Source of the DNA: Peromyscus leucopus
Lineage: Eukaryota; Chordata; Mammalia; Rodentia; Cricetidae
DNA: 64,000 bases
Assembly (NCBI RefSeq): GCF_004664715.2
Contig: NC_051063.1
Location: 117,104,829 to 117,168,828 of the forward strand
Direction: 5' to 3'
The notes beneath the pieces were generated by a model that made no database searches, had not been told where the DNA came from, and saw only the letters and a list, made by a program, of their open reading frames with translations. Of the stretch, positions 37,083-49,009 are shown in pieces (the first letter of the stretch is position 1; each line of letters starts with the position of its first letter). Position numbers and translations under genes: made by a program.

Positions 37083-37622
37083 TTTTATTTTATTTTATTT
37101 TATTTTATTTTACAATACCATTCAGTTCTACATAACAGCCACAGATTCCCTTGTTCTCCCCCTTTCTGCCCCCCTCCCCTTCCCCCCAGCAAACCCCCCA
37201 TTCTCACTTCCTCCAGGTCAAAGCCTCCCCCGAGGACTGAGATCAACCTGGTAGACTCAGTCCAGGCAGGTCCAGTCCCCTCCTCCCAGATTGAGCCAAG
37301 TGTCCCTGAATAAGCCCCAGGTTTCAAACAGCTAACTCATGCAATGAGCACAGGACCTGGTACCACTGCCTAGATGCCTCCCAAACAGATCAAGCCAATA
37401 ATCAACTAACTGTCTTACCTATTCAGAGGGCCTGATCCAGTTGGGGGCCCCTCAGCCTTTGGTTCATAGTTCATGTGTTTCCATTCGTTTGGCTATTTGT
37501 CCCTGTGCTTTATCCAACCTTGGTTTCAACAATTCTCATTCATATAAACCCTCCTCTTTCTCGATAATTAGTCTCCCGGCGCTCCACCGGGGCCTAGCTG
37601 TGGATGTCTTTCTCCCCCAAGA
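37083..37622 (-). mobile_element. Recent 5'-truncated L1 3' UTR insertion
   Basis: A 540-bp minus-strand L1 tail that starts on the plus strand with the (ATTTT)n form of its poly(A). Perfect 18-bp target duplications TTCTGCATGGGATTTTTA lie at 37065-37082 and 37623-37640. Several CpGs are intact (for example CTCCCGGCGCTCC), consistent with a young copy. Confidence 0.95.
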
Positions 37623-38039
37623 TTCTGCATGGGATTTTTAACAGATAAGACTTAGAATTCAAGAAAGCCCACTGGGCTCACTCGTGTGAAACTGCAGCTG
37701 TCTTTTTTTAACAGTTTGACTGTGTTATCATTGGTATACCATAAAGACAGCACATCATTGACTATGTAATTTACTCCTGTCACTATTGCAAAAATTAAAT
37801 TGTAAGCACCTGATATGATACCTATCATCTCCCCAGTACTACTTGTGGACAATTTTTTTCCATTCCTCTCATCTTTTCTTTACCCTCTTAACCTTTCTCT
37901 TGCTCTCTTCCTATTTTCTCCTTCTTTCCTGCTCCCCCTCCTTCCTTTTCCATTTCAGTATGGGAAAGAGCAATTTCCTCAACATATAATATTGCAATGA
38001 GAACTTATGTATGGTTCAGCAATCCTGTTATTGGGTGAT

Positions 38040-38345
38040 AGTCAAAGAAAATTGAAACCATGCTTTTTAAGGGAGAAGGGTTTAATTTTGCTTACACTTT
38101 GAGGACACAGTCAATTGTGGTGAGAAAGCCATGGGGACTGGAGCTTGAGACAGCTAATGCTATCTTGTTCGAAGTCAGGAAGCAGAAAGAGATGAAGGCT
38201 ATGTCCCTTTTATTTTTGTTTGCAGTCCAGGACCCCAGCCTGTAGGATTATACCAGCTGTCTTCAGGATGCAGCTTCCTCTTCAAGTTAAATTTGTGCAG
38301 GCAGATACCTCCCCAGATGTCTGTTTCCATGGTGATTCTCAGGAC
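38040..38345 (+). mobile_element. Rodent dispersed repeat (unnamed here), copy 2, diverged
   Basis: It follows the order of copy 1: an opening like GGTTTAATTTTGCTTACACT, then GTCCAGGACCCCAGCC, then CTCAGGACC. Diverged and probably truncated. Confidence 0.45.
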
Positions 38346-38349
38346 CTTT

Positions 38350-39310
38350 AAGTTGGAAAAGACGATTAAGTATCACAATTCTACTCCTTGACCTTAATAT
38401 TCAAACACATTACTTTAAATCGTAATATTCCACCTTTGGTCCCTAAGATCTAATTTTTCTCTAATAATAAAAAATTCCCTCAGTCTACCTCTAAAAGGTC
38501 CTATATTTTTAACACTGTCACCACTGTTCAAATCCAAAGTCCCAAGTCTCTTCAGCATCCTAAGGCAGACTCATAACTGTAAGCCCTTGTAAAAATCAAA
38601 ACATGCTCAATACTCCCAATATACGGTGACAAAAAAAATACTCTCACCCCAAATTGAGAAATGAGGCAAAGGAAAAAGTGATGCAACCAATACAAGAGTA
38701 AAAGCCAGTAAATAGAAGTCCTGCAGCTCCATATCTGGCACATTGGACACATGTTGCAACATCTGGGATACTAAGGGCTTGGGTCCCCTTGCCACTCCAT
38801 CACTGACACTTGTAGCACATGCATTGTCTCTCATGGTCTAGCTGAACTATATGCATGCAGCTTCCCTGGTGAAATTCCTGTGGTTCCAGAGTTCCCAACA
38901 TCTCGTGGGATTCTGTTACAACTTAGAATCACTTTCACACGTTCATATAGCGTCCTCTTAGGGCCTCTTTGTAGAAATGCTGATATTGCTACACATTACC
39001 TGGCTTCTTCAGCTCTCTAGAAACTTGATGCCAGCCTCAACTTCAATCTTGGATCACTAACTCATGAAAAAACAATTCCAAACCAAGGATGCTGCCAAGT
39101 TCTGCTGTCGTTTGGCCCCGCTGGACCAAAGCTGACATAGTATTTATTTTTCTAGATAATGTTGAAAATGCTATTTTAAAGAAAAATCTATCCTTTCATG
39201 TTTTCAGTGATAACCAAGGATTGGTAACAGGCCAAATATTCTTTGGCAGATGAGTCAATAGATACAACATTACACACATATGCAGGGAGTATTATAAAAC
39301 CTTTAAAAAA
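38350..39310. other. Intergenic, possibly old repeat-derived
   Basis: Less AT-rich than its surroundings and without coding signals. The wording of 38430-39120 suggests the interior of an old dispersed element, but I cannot name it. Confidence 0.35.
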
Positions 39311-39320
39311 AAGAAATCTT

Positions 39321-39489
39321 GCCGGGCGGTGGTGGCACACGCCTTTAATCCCAGCACTCTGGAGGCAGAGCCAGGCGGATCTCTGTGAGTAGGAGGCCAG
39401 CCTGGGCTACCAAGTGAGTTCCAGGAAAGGCGCAAAGCTACACAGAGAAACCCTGTCTCGAAAAACCAAAAAAAAAAAAAAAAAAGAAG
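39321..39489 (+). mobile_element. B1 SINE, young
   Basis: Full B1 beginning GCCGGGCGGTGGTGGCACAC with the cricetid tail variant, an A tail and a retained internal promoter. Perfect 10-bp duplications AAGAAATCTT lie at 39311-39320 and 39490-39499. It is about 14.7 kb upstream of the Tyr ATG. Confidence 0.96.
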
Positions 39490-39769
39490 AAGAAATCTTT
39501 CCATTTGTTACAGAGACAGTCCCAGAAAACTGCATCATTTTTGTTTTCTTTTTATTCCTTTACCATAAACTAATTTAGCTTTCCTTTGATTGAAAACGTG
39601 TGAATAGTAAATATCCTCACCTTCTTCACAAAATGTTTTTATTTAATCTTATTTTTAAAATATGAGATTCTATATTGTATTCTCTGATTGCAATTTGGAC
39701 ATATCCTTTTGTGGTACATTGTTTTGTGAGGAGAACCATTCTCTTTTCTATGTGTTTCTATCGTTTATT

Positions 39770-39932
39770 TATTTATTGGTTTTTCGGGTTTTTTGAGACA
39801 GGGTTTCTCTGTGAAGCAGTCCTGGCTGTCCTGGAACTCATTCTGTAGACCAGGTTGGCCTCAAACTCAGAGATCTGCCTGCCTCTGCCTCCTGAGTGCT
39901 GGGATTAAAGGCTTGTGCCACCACCTCATGGC
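39770..39932 (-). mobile_element. B1 SINE
   Basis: Minus-strand B1: GAGACAGGGTTTCTCTGTGA, CTGTCCTGGAACTCATTC and GTGCTGGGATTAAAGGC are in order. This is the common muroid subtype, not the cricetid tail variant. Confidence 0.93.
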
Positions 39933-39939
39933 AATATAG

Positions 39940-40825
39940 TTCTATTTTAAGGTTAATATTTTCCTTTAAATTTCTTGCTTTATCATAATATTTTTAAAAT
40001 TCCATTCTATTTATTCTGTTTTGAGGTCATTGTGTTTCTTAAATTGAGAACATGGGATGTTTCAAATTCTGAAAATTTTCAGTTATTTTAGCCAGGACCA
40101 ACTCCCTAACTTTATGTGCTTTTACATGTGTTTCTTCTGTCCAGTCTTTCCCTGAAGGGCATCTTTGACACATTCACATTCAAATTAGATTTTCCACATT
40201 AGCCTCACATTTTTTTTTTACTAAATCAAGGCTAAATACTCATTGTACATGAATGTTAAGCACTCAGTTATTATCTCTGTGGTTATTAATGTGGATCAGA
40301 TTGAAACACTACTGAAATGGCTGTAAATTTTCTATTAATTTCTAGAATCCAGAAAAATGTGTCTTCCTTCTTTATCCTTCTTTCCTTGACATGCATGAAT
40401 CAACTAAATATTTTAAACTGCAGTTTTAGAATCTAAATAATTTTTAATATTGCATTTATAATGTGGTCCTAATTTTAGTCTTCTACTAAAATTACTGCTG
40501 TTGTTTTATTTTATAAAACTTCAAGTAGAAAATTTTGTATTTTTTTACGTATGTAAAATGTATGAAGGACATTTTATGCCTTCTTTTTAGAAATATATAT
40601 CCTGATCCTTTGTTATTTTATTTTATTTTATTTCTTTTTTTTTGCTATATGCTTACTGCTACTCACTTGAATTATTCAAGTATTTTGTTTTTATTATCTT
40701 TTCAAACATAGTTTATAACTATTTTCACCCTTTTTGTAGGTAGTCTCATTATTCTTTTCATTATTTCTTTGGTTATACAGAAGTTATTTTGACATGTCAT
40801 CACCTTACTGCTGATATATATCAAA
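39940..40825. other. Intergenic, no recognised content
   Basis: AT-rich DNA with a short (TTTTA)n run near 40613-40632. No gene or family recognised. Confidence 0.4.
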
Positions 40826-40829
40826 ATAA

Positions 40830-41290
40830 AATTTATTCAGTAGTTGATGAGACATCTGTACATTTGTGTTATTATTCTCAATATCCAAGATGTAAATGAA
40901 ACCATTATTCATAAACAAGTGATTAAAAGAAAGTTTGACTGATATACACACAAGAAAATTCTATTTAAACATCAAAATAAGGAAAAGAAGTCATTGCAAC
41001 AACTTGAATGAATTCAGAGGAAATTGTGCTTTGTAGAGAAATGAGGCACAGAAAGACAAATATTTCATGACTTACTTAACTGGAATCTAAAATATTCTTG
41101 ATCTTATAAAAGAAGAGAATAAAATGTTGTTCACTGGGTTTGGATGGTGGTGTGTTGAGATTTTAGTCAAAGAATAAAATACTTTAGTTGTACTGGATAA
41201 ATAAGTTCAAATATTATTGTACAACATTATGATTACTTTTGTGTATATTATATTTTTGGAAAAAGTGCTAAGAGAGTGGACATAAAGTTT
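40830..41290 (+). mobile_element. Old L1 3' end
   Basis: Degenerate sense L1 3' region in the expected order: ATGAATTCAGAGGAAATTG, GACAAATATTTCATGACTTA, GTTTGGATGGTGGTGTGTTG, then GTACAACATTATGATTAC. A mammal-wide old L1 is likely. Confidence 0.6.
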
Positions 41291-41329
41291 GTTTGATTTT
41301 TGATTTGTTTTTTATTTGTATTTATTTTT

Positions 41330-41700
41330 GAGAATTTTGTACATGTGTACCATGGAATATGATCATATCCACCCCTCATTTGCTGTCTTAAACTCCCTTT
41401 ATATCTCTCTAATACATCAATCTCCGAAATCCATATCGTTTGGGCAGAGATATCCTACCAAGTTCAGTTAGTGCTGTCCATTGTGTCTGGACATGGGGTC
41501 ATCCATTTAAGCATGGAAAATCTTTTAATGACAATATCCTCAATAGATAATGATTCTCCCCGACCCTACCCCCAGAAATTGTCCACTACCATTAGAGTCT
41601 CAGTGAGGAATACAGCCTAGAGATCTTTTATATCATCTATGCCAAGAATTTGGCTGGCTTGTTCTTGTGTAGGTCTTTTGCACATAACAGCCAATGTGAA
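41330..41700. repeat. Rodent interspersed repeat, family uncertain
   Basis: It contains GTTCAGTTAGTGCTGTCC and a run of short phrases that parallel 21061-21975. Same tentative family, diverged. Confidence 0.4.
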
Positions 41701-41862
41701 TTTATGATTACCATAGCCAAGTTACATCCAGAAAATAACATCTCATAGCATTCTTCCCCATCCTCTATACATTAGTTACTTGTCTCATCCTGTGATTAAA
41801 AATACCACAAAATGTAATTCCCTGGGCTTTGGTGTGTATATGACATGGAACATATAGATGTC

Positions 41863-42356
41863 TATGGTGATATTTCATTTGTGCTGAAATGTGGTGCTAT
41901 TTTATTTGTGCTTTAATAAATAAAGCTTGCCTGGAAATCAGGGGGGAAAGGCCAGCCATTTTAAGTGAACAAAGAAGTCAGGCAGCAGTATCACATGCTT
42001 TTAATCCTATCCCTTAGCAGGCAAGATCTCTGTGTGGTCAAGGCCACACTAGGGAAGAGAGCCAAGCATGGTGACACATGCCTTTAATCTTAGTGCCAAC
42101 CATAGAGATCTGGAGGTCTGTATAGACAGGCATTGATGAGGAAGTGATTCAGCTGGGCTTAGAGCCAATGAAAAGGCAGAACAGCAAGGCAATAAAGGCA
42201 TGGGTATAGACAGTAAGTAACTCACATTTGGAAGTTGCAGAATTGATGAGGTAAGGTTGGCTGGTGGTTTTCTCTATTTCCCTGATTTAAGGCTTTGACC
42301 CCTATATTTGGCTCTGTGCTTTTTATTTAATAAGACCAATTAGAATTTCATCTACA
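41863..42356 (+). mobile_element. Solo LTR, MaLR/ERV type, with B1-like interior
   Basis: A 494-bp LTR that starts TATGGTGATATT (a likely decayed TGTGG start) and ends TCATCTACA. Perfect 6-bp duplications GATGTC lie at 41857-41862 and 42357-42362. It includes AATAAATAAAGCTTGCC near its start and a B1-derived segment (CACATGCCTTTAATC) inside. It lies about 12 kb upstream of Tyr. Family assignment is tentative. Confidence 0.85.
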
Positions 42357-42364
42357 GATGTCAC

Positions 42365-44250
42365 ATTTTGGGCTGAGCACTCATTATGTTATTCTCATCA
42401 TTTTGACCAGCAAGGTATTTCTTCATGACTGTGATCTACTACAAAATAAAATGCCAACCAATGTTTGCTTAGACCTCTGAAGCGATGTTCAGTAGCAAGA
42501 ATTAGGATTTAATAATGTGCAATCACACTGTGTCTCTGAAATGATCTCTCTTAATATTCAATCTCAGATTTTCACCTAAAACAATCATGTTCAATTGTTA
42601 TTATGAACCATAAAACCTAAACATCATGAACTATAAAGTACATGATATTTAACCCATCTGTAACTACTCATACTATTATTTTTCTCATTGCTCTTGTCCT
42701 CTGTTTCAAATTCAACCAATTACTTTAAATCCTGTCACAATGCTGTAATCACTTACTTTTTTTCTATTCCCTATACTTTGCAACATTTTCACTTTTTTTT
42801 TAACCTTCATCTACTTTACTACTCTTACTCATGTTTAAGAATGTCTCTACAGGCAGTTTTTCTTCACAATCTTGTCTCTTAGGCCCATTTATACAGGGTA
42901 TGAGTTATGTCTCTACAAAGCACCAATATTTCCCTGAGTATAAATCCCAACATACAAACCTGATGATAAGCCAGAGGTGTCTTGTTGTACTAGTGAATAT
43001 TTATTTAGACCCTTTAGTTGCTATTCCATACAACTTCACACTTTCTAATCCTCATTTATTTTTTTTAAAAGTCAAGATTGAAAAAAATATATAAAAAAAT
43101 TAATGACAGTATAGAACAAGTAGCATTTGTATTGAGTATCATTTCTTAGGCCCCCAAACCCACTCTGTCCTTCTCTGAACTGTTTTGTGTCTCTTGATCT
43201 TGACTGTCAATATTGCATTAATAGAAACCTTCATCCTCTGACTTGAGTTTGTCTTTCTTCACAGCTAGACGACCAGGGGCAGAAGGAGAGCAAAGCCAAA
43301 GGTCCCCATTCCTCTCTGCCACATTGGCAGAAAGTTGCTTGCACCCTTCTCTAAGGTCATGGTTCCTGCCAGCTGACTCTGTGGAGACAGTGATGTCTGT
43401 GTTTCAGCACTTGTTCTCTGGCCATTCTTTTCATGCACCACATTATCCTCTGTCCTTTTCCTTAAACCCCACCCCCAACATTGTAAATAGCTTCTTTCTT
43501 AAACTCTGTTCAAAGAATCAGCTTGAGTATGTCAGCTGCTTCCTCCTAGGGTCCTGACTGATACCACAATATTAACAATATGTATCTAATACACTGTCCT
43601 GATATTGCACCCCCACTTTTTTACTCCCTAGACAGACTGTGAACTTCTACAAAGCCAGGATGTGGCTTGTTTTACCCTGTCATCCTCTGCCGTCATACTC
43701 ACTGCTCAGTAAAAATAAAGCACAAAACACGCATTTCTTTAATCTGTTGAATGAAAGAGGAACTCATACTATTCTGACTCCTTAAAAAGTAGATGGTATT
43801 TCGAATTTTTCTTAAGCTTTGAGCACAATAATTCAGGAAGGGTAGTATGAATGAGCACTTGCAGTAATGGTGTGAATTTGTTCAGAAGAAAATAAGATGA
43901 TTAAATAGAATGTTTCAGGAAAAATTAAACTTGTGAGCAAGTCCTCAAGGTAACTATCATCTAAAAATCAGCTTAGGATAGATATGATGAGCTGAGATTC
44001 TCAGGGCCCATAGACAGTTATTATTTGGGGAATGTGTTCATAAACTTAGCTTTGTTTGGCAATCTGTATACAGTGAGTACTTAGAAAGAAGGAAAAAGTA
44101 TTGAATAGATTATTCAGGCAAACATTTTATGCCAAATCTTATCGTCATAGGACATTTTTGGAATAACAGGAGGGAATTGGTTATGTTATTATCACTGAGA
44201 TTCATATCTTCCTTATTCATATAAGAGCTTTTTTTATTACTGGGATTTGT
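42365..44250. other. Intergenic, no firmly recognised content
   Basis: AT-rich sequence. A less AT-rich stretch at 43240-43565, ending GGGTCCTGACTGATACC, may be an old mammalian repeat, but I cannot name it. No gene is supported. Confidence 0.4.
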
Positions 44251-44254
44251 AACA

Positions 44255-44800
44255 TTAACTGATAGAAGCAAATGCAGAGATGCACAGCCAAACACCAGGT
44301 AAGCTCCAGGATTCCAGTCGAAGAGAGAGAAGAGGGAATCTATGAGCAAAGGGCATCAAGATCATGATGGGGAAACCTACAGAGACATTCAAGCTGAACT
44401 AGTGGGAACTCATGAAATTGAGACCAACACCTGTGGAGCCTCCATGGGAATGGACTAGGCCCTCTGCATAAGCAAGACAATTTTGTAGCTTGATCTGCTT
44501 AAGGGGCCCCCTGGCAGTAGGATCAGGATCCATCCCTGCTACATGTGCTGGCTTTTTGGAGCCCACTACCTATGGTGGGACATGTTGTACAGCCTTGGGG
44601 AAGGGGGAGGAGCTTGGACTTGCCTCCTTTGAATGTATGAGGCTCTGCTGACTCCCCATGGGAGGGTTTATCATCTTGTAGGAGGGAAGATGGAGTGGAT
44701 GTGGGCGAGGGGGGGAAGAAGCTTGCAGGGAGGTGATGAAGGGGATCTATGATTGGAAAGTAAAATGAATTAAAACATTTCTTAATTTAAAAAAATCATA
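44255..44800 (+). mobile_element. 5'-truncated L1 3' UTR
   Basis: GC-richer L1 3' UTR: AAATGCAGAGATGCACAGCC, GGACTAGGCCCTCTGCATA, GACTCCCCATGGGAGG, then a G-rich stretch and an A-rich tail. No ORF2 remains. Target duplication not identified. Confidence 0.8.
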
Positions 44801-44842
44801 GGTTATGATGAATGTATGCATTTGTAAAGTGATAAGGATAGT

Positions 44843-44922
44843 GAGACTGGTGAGGTGCCTCCACAGGTAAAAGTTCTTGTTGTCGAGCTTGATGCCTTAA
44901 GTTCAGGCCCTGAGATCCTTGT

Positions 44923-44973
<51 letters not shown>

Positions 44974-45559
44974 CTTCTGTGGTGGTATTGTGTTCCCCAA
45001 AATATTGTACACCCTAATAAACTTATCTAGGGTCAGAGACAGAACAGCCACAATATTAAACATAGAGGATAGGCAATGGTAGCACATGCTTTTAATCCCA
45101 GCACTTGGGAGGCAGAGCTAGGCAGAAATCCATGTGTTCAAGGATACAGCCAAGCATGGTGACTCACGCCTTTAATCTCAAAAAGAGAGCCTTTAATCCC
45201 AGGCAATGATGGCAGAAAGAGAAAGATATATAAGGCGTGAGGACCAGAAACTAGAAGTATTTGGCTGGTTAATCATTTTGCTGGTTACGCTTTCAGGCTG
45301 TGGAACAGCAGTTCAGCTGAGATTCATTCTGGATGAGGACTCAGAGGCATCCAGTCTGAAGAAACAAGACCAGCTGAAGAACTGGCAAGGTGAGATAGCT
45401 GTGATTTGTTCAGCATCTGATCTACCAGCATTCATTCACCCCAATAACTGGCCTCAGGTTTGATTTTATTAATAAGATTCTTTAAGATTCATGCTACAGA
45501 CTTCTGCAAGTTGCCCTCTGACCTCCACACACATGCAATGGCTTCTACACACACATGTG

Positions 45560-45600
<41 letters not shown>

Positions 45601-45610
45601 TAATACAAAA
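44843..45610 (+). mobile_element. B4 SINE split by an LTR
   Basis: The 5' half (44843-44977) carries GTGAGGTGCCTCCACAGGTA and a 43-bp poly(A) run at 44926-44968. The 3' half (45505-45610) continues with TGCAAGTTGCCCTCTGACC and ends in a (CA)n tail at 45562-45599. The LTR at 44978-45498 separates them. Confidence 0.8.
44978..45498 (+). mobile_element. Solo LTR, MaLR/ERV type, inside B4
   Basis: A 521-bp LTR that starts TGTGGTGGTATTG and ends ATGCTACA. Perfect 6-bp duplications GACTTC lie at 44972-44977 and 45499-45504. It contains a B1-derived block (TTTAATCCCAGCACTTGGGA) and a TATA-like ATATATAAGG near 45226. It resembles rodent MaLR LTRs, though those usually leave 5-bp duplications, so the class is uncertain. 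Confidence 0.88.
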
Positions 45611-46345
45611 TAAATTAAAAATGTAATATAATAAGAATTTTTCAAAAGCAAGGATGAAGAGAATTTTTAGTTACCCGTGGTGCTGACTTGGCCTAGCTGC
45701 CTTAAGTTTTTCGGGTTAGACTCCGTGGCTCCAGGGCACAATGTGCCTTCCAGTTTCCTGAGAGACTGATGCACTCCCTCAGACTGTGAAGAGCTCAGGT
45801 TGTTTTATGTTTCTCTGTAGGTTCAGTTCCCTTAATAGTCAAGGAAGCATAAAGCCTTGACAGAACAGTTGACTTGGTCTTAAACATTAATCTTGTGTAC
45901 ACTGTGTGACTTGCAAACTGCACTGAATCCTGGCAACTACGACTGTATTGATCCTGGCAATGACCATTATAATCTGTTTCTGATAAAGGTACAAAAAGAC
46001 TGATTGTTCTCAATAAAATTGTCACAGCCTCAGCTGTTCTGTGACCCCTCCAACCTGGGCTGATTTCATTCCTCCAGGTCATATCAGGGGACTTTGCTAG
46101 GTAAGTAAGTGCAGGCACTGACAAGAATGAAGTTCATGAAGGTATTTCATTTTCTTAAGCTATGAAAATATAATGTCATTTTTTAACAGTCTGAAGAAGT
46201 GGACAAAACAAGTATAATCACTTACATTTTCCAGATTTGGAAAGTTACAATTGTACTGGTTAATTGCTGAAAGTCACACACAACAGAACAGCACCAAAAC
46301 CAATTTGAACTAACTTAAGAACTACCAAGATAAATAACTATTCTA
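45611..46345. other. Intergenic, no recognised content
   Basis: No gene or repeat family is recognised. Short frames here lack any conserved motif. Confidence 0.4.
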
Positions 46346-46347
46346 AG

Positions 46348-46500
46348 CTGTTGTGGCACACCTTCAGCACTCAGGAGGCAGAGTCAAGCAGACCTCTGTG
46401 AGTTTCAGGCCAGCTTGTCTACAGAGTGAGTTTCAGGACAGCCAGGGCTACACAGAGAAGCCCTGCCTGGAAAATCCAAAATTCAAAAACAAACAAACAA
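46348..46500 (+). mobile_element. B1 SINE, diverged
   Basis: Plus-strand B1 order: TTCAGCACTCAGGAGGCAG, CTCTGTGAGTTTCAGGCC and CAGGGCTACACAGAGAAGC, ending in an (ACAA)n tail. Confidence 0.88.
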
Positions 46501-46553
46501 AAAGTAAACCCAAATAGCCACATTTTATCATGGGTCCATTTTCTGAAGTCAAC

Positions 46554-46683
46554 CTTCTTATCTCTCTTTCTTCCTTCATTTCTTCCTTCCTTCTTTCATT
46601 TCTTTCTTTTGTTTTTCTTTCTTTATTTCTTCCTTCCTTCCTTCCTTCCTTTCTTTCTTTTTTCTTTTCCCTTCTTTTCTTTG
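46554..46683. repeat. Polypyrimidine (TTCC/TTTC) tract
   Basis: Imperfect TTCC, TTTC and ATTTC units, about 130 bp almost free of purines on the plus strand. Confidence 0.94.
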
Positions 46684-47089
46684 CTTAGAATTTACCAACG
46701 ACAAAAGTAAAGCAGAGAACAACTCTAGAAATGATCCTGGTCAGGTAGGCAAGGAGAACATTGGTTTGCACTTTGACTGCATGAGCCCACTGGGCTCCTG
46801 TGGAAGGTTTTCTAGGATAATATAATGACTTCAAAACAGAAGAAAAATCCAACCCTGTCTTACTTTTAGGAAGACATCCATTGCTTTTCCAGTACAAGGA
46901 ACGAAACTCAGGTATATTAGTTTTAACATTTTTGTTATACCCTTATTAGCAGTAAAATTTTGGTGAACATTCCAATTAAAGTTTTAGATTAAAAGGAGAT
47001 TAAAATGGTTTCCAGGGCTCTTTTTTAAATAGAGAAAAAATGTAGAAGAGGGAAAATGTCAAAGAGGCCCTCCCACACATCTTTCACTC

Positions 47090-47178
47090 AAATAATAATA
47101 ATAAAAATAATAATGAGAAGAAGAGGAATGAGGAGGAGGAGGAGGAGGAGGAGGAGGAGGAGGAGGAGGAGGAGAAGG
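47090..47178. repeat. (AAT)n(AGG)n compound microsatellite
   Basis: AAT units at 47090-47113 are followed by about 16 AGG units at 47130-47178. Confidence 0.95.
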
Positions 47179-47179
47179 T

Positions 47180-47985
47180 GTAAACCAGAGCAATGTAGTA
47201 TGGGGCATCATGTTTTGAGCTTAAATAAGAGCATTGTTATATTGCTAAACAGCAATAACACTGAAATTTATGTAGCATCTCTCTTAGGATCTACACAGCT
47301 TACTGGTATTGAGGGGAAACTTGCTTTCTGCTGGACAGCTTTTATAGACTGGAAAGTTCAATATAGGCTGCAATGAGAGAAAAGGCATCAATGGGGTTAC
47401 ACAGCCAACAACCCTTTGAACTACAGGACCAACCTGCCAGGCAAAAATATGCTCCCTGGTACAACAGTGGCACACTGATATAGGGGAAATCAAGCACTTT
47501 CTACTTGATTTGAGAACTGGTCCATAAGAGGTAATTTATGCTTTTTACTGTGAACCCAGTTAAAATCCCATAACAGAGGAGGACTTGGGCCTTAAGGGCG
47601 ATCTACTACTCTTGGTCAGTTAAATTCATATAACACAAAGCTGTCTTCTAAATGCTTAGGTTTGTGTCCCAAGATGTATGCTACTCTCATTCTCAATCAG
47701 AGAACCCTTAAATTGTCAAAGAAAAAATTTAATAAAAGATTTTTAAAGTTTCTTTACACTCCAAATGTTTTACATTTAGGTCTGAGTGTCTATTTATTAT
47801 CTAGGGTTCTCGAAAGTCTTGAGAGGTTTTGGTGGCTTAGAGCAGCCATCCTACAATTCTATATCTCTTTACTTTCTCCTAGTTATTTTCTCTATGATGT
47901 GTCTTAAGTTGCAACTTTTGTTCTTGCAATACAGTTTTACTTTTTGGTACTTACTGCAATTAAATCGCTACCAATCCATGGAATC
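47180..47985. other. Intergenic, no recognised content
   Basis: No gene, SINE or LTR is recognised. Confidence 0.4.
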
Positions 47986-48300
47986 AGCTCAATGACCAAA
48001 GGAATTTATTTGGGGATTAACACACAAGACAGAAATAAGGGATTGTAGCAGGACCCTGGAAGAGTGAGTCAGGTTCTTTCTTCTCTGGTGAGCTCTGCCC
48101 TGATTTATTCCAGCATCCAAAATCTATAAGGTAGAGAAGAGAGAGGGCATATGTGCATCCCAGGTCTTCAGGGTACCTGGTGGCCACACTCCAGAGGCAG
48201 GTGCCTCAAGGTCATAGGCAGGTGTAACATCTACAGCGGCCTCACTATGAGCAGTGCTTCAGGGCATGGCTCAAACAGCTACCCACTACAGGTACTGCTA
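47985..48300 (-). mobile_element. Possible LTR fragment
   Basis: Wording such as GGTGAGCTCTGCCCTGATTT and the minus-strand AATAAATCAGGGCAGAGC resembles old rodent class II LTRs. Boundaries and duplications are not visible. Confidence 0.35.
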
Positions 48301-48419
48301 TTGAAATATATAAGAAACACCCACATAATTATAGTGTGTGCCTTAAGCAGGCAGAGAATTTGTGCACATGTGGTAGCATCAAGCATGTGATCAAGAATTT
48401 GATACATAGAAAATTCATG

Positions 48420-48980
48420 ATCTGTGCTTCCTGGCTAATGTATAGATAGCTCAACTAAGACATACTAAGACATACAAGATCTAATTCATTTGGCTTTGTG
48501 ATGACCACACTTTTCCTAATCCTCTAATAGCCCATGAAGGTAAAAATTTAATGAAACTTCAGTGTGTAGCATAACTGAGATATTTCATAAAAGACTACCT
48601 TCAAACTGAAGCAAGAAGTGATGTATATTCATGTTTTTCTAGATATTAACTCAGAACATAGTAAAATACTCAAAGATGGCCTTCAAAACAGTTACAAAAA
48701 CATTTTGTTCAAGGCCAAGTATGAAAGAGAAGCATGAATACAATAAAATAAAATTGACAAATAAAACTATTATCATTGTGAAAGATAATATAATAAAAAT
48801 AAAATATTTAGATATGACTTCCACAACATACTATTAATTTGATCTTAAACACTGATTAACATCAATTGTCTTGAAAACAATGAGATATAGTATGTACCAT
48901 ACTGGGTTACTTTGAGTATTGAAATTTTAAAATTTTGTACATCCTTGCCCAAAGAAGTTATCAATCTTCTCTGTAGTATT
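48420..48980. other. Intergenic, no recognised content
   Basis: AT-rich DNA without a recognised gene or repeat. Confidence 0.4.
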
Positions 48981-49009
48981 GTAGAAAATGGTTGTTGATT
49001 AAAATTCAG

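Noticed and set aside
35268..37327. Two similar reading frames (35268-35585 plus strand, 37100-37327 minus strand) sharing a Gly/Glu-rich peptide, as if a small gene family
   Set aside because: Both are translations of the same L1 3' UTR in two insertions with separate target duplications. The similarity is inherited from the repeat, not from a protein.
45206..45463. An 85-codon frame with a hydrophobic stretch that looks like a small membrane protein
   Set aside because: It lies wholly inside the LTR at 44978-45498 and matches the repeat, not a gene.
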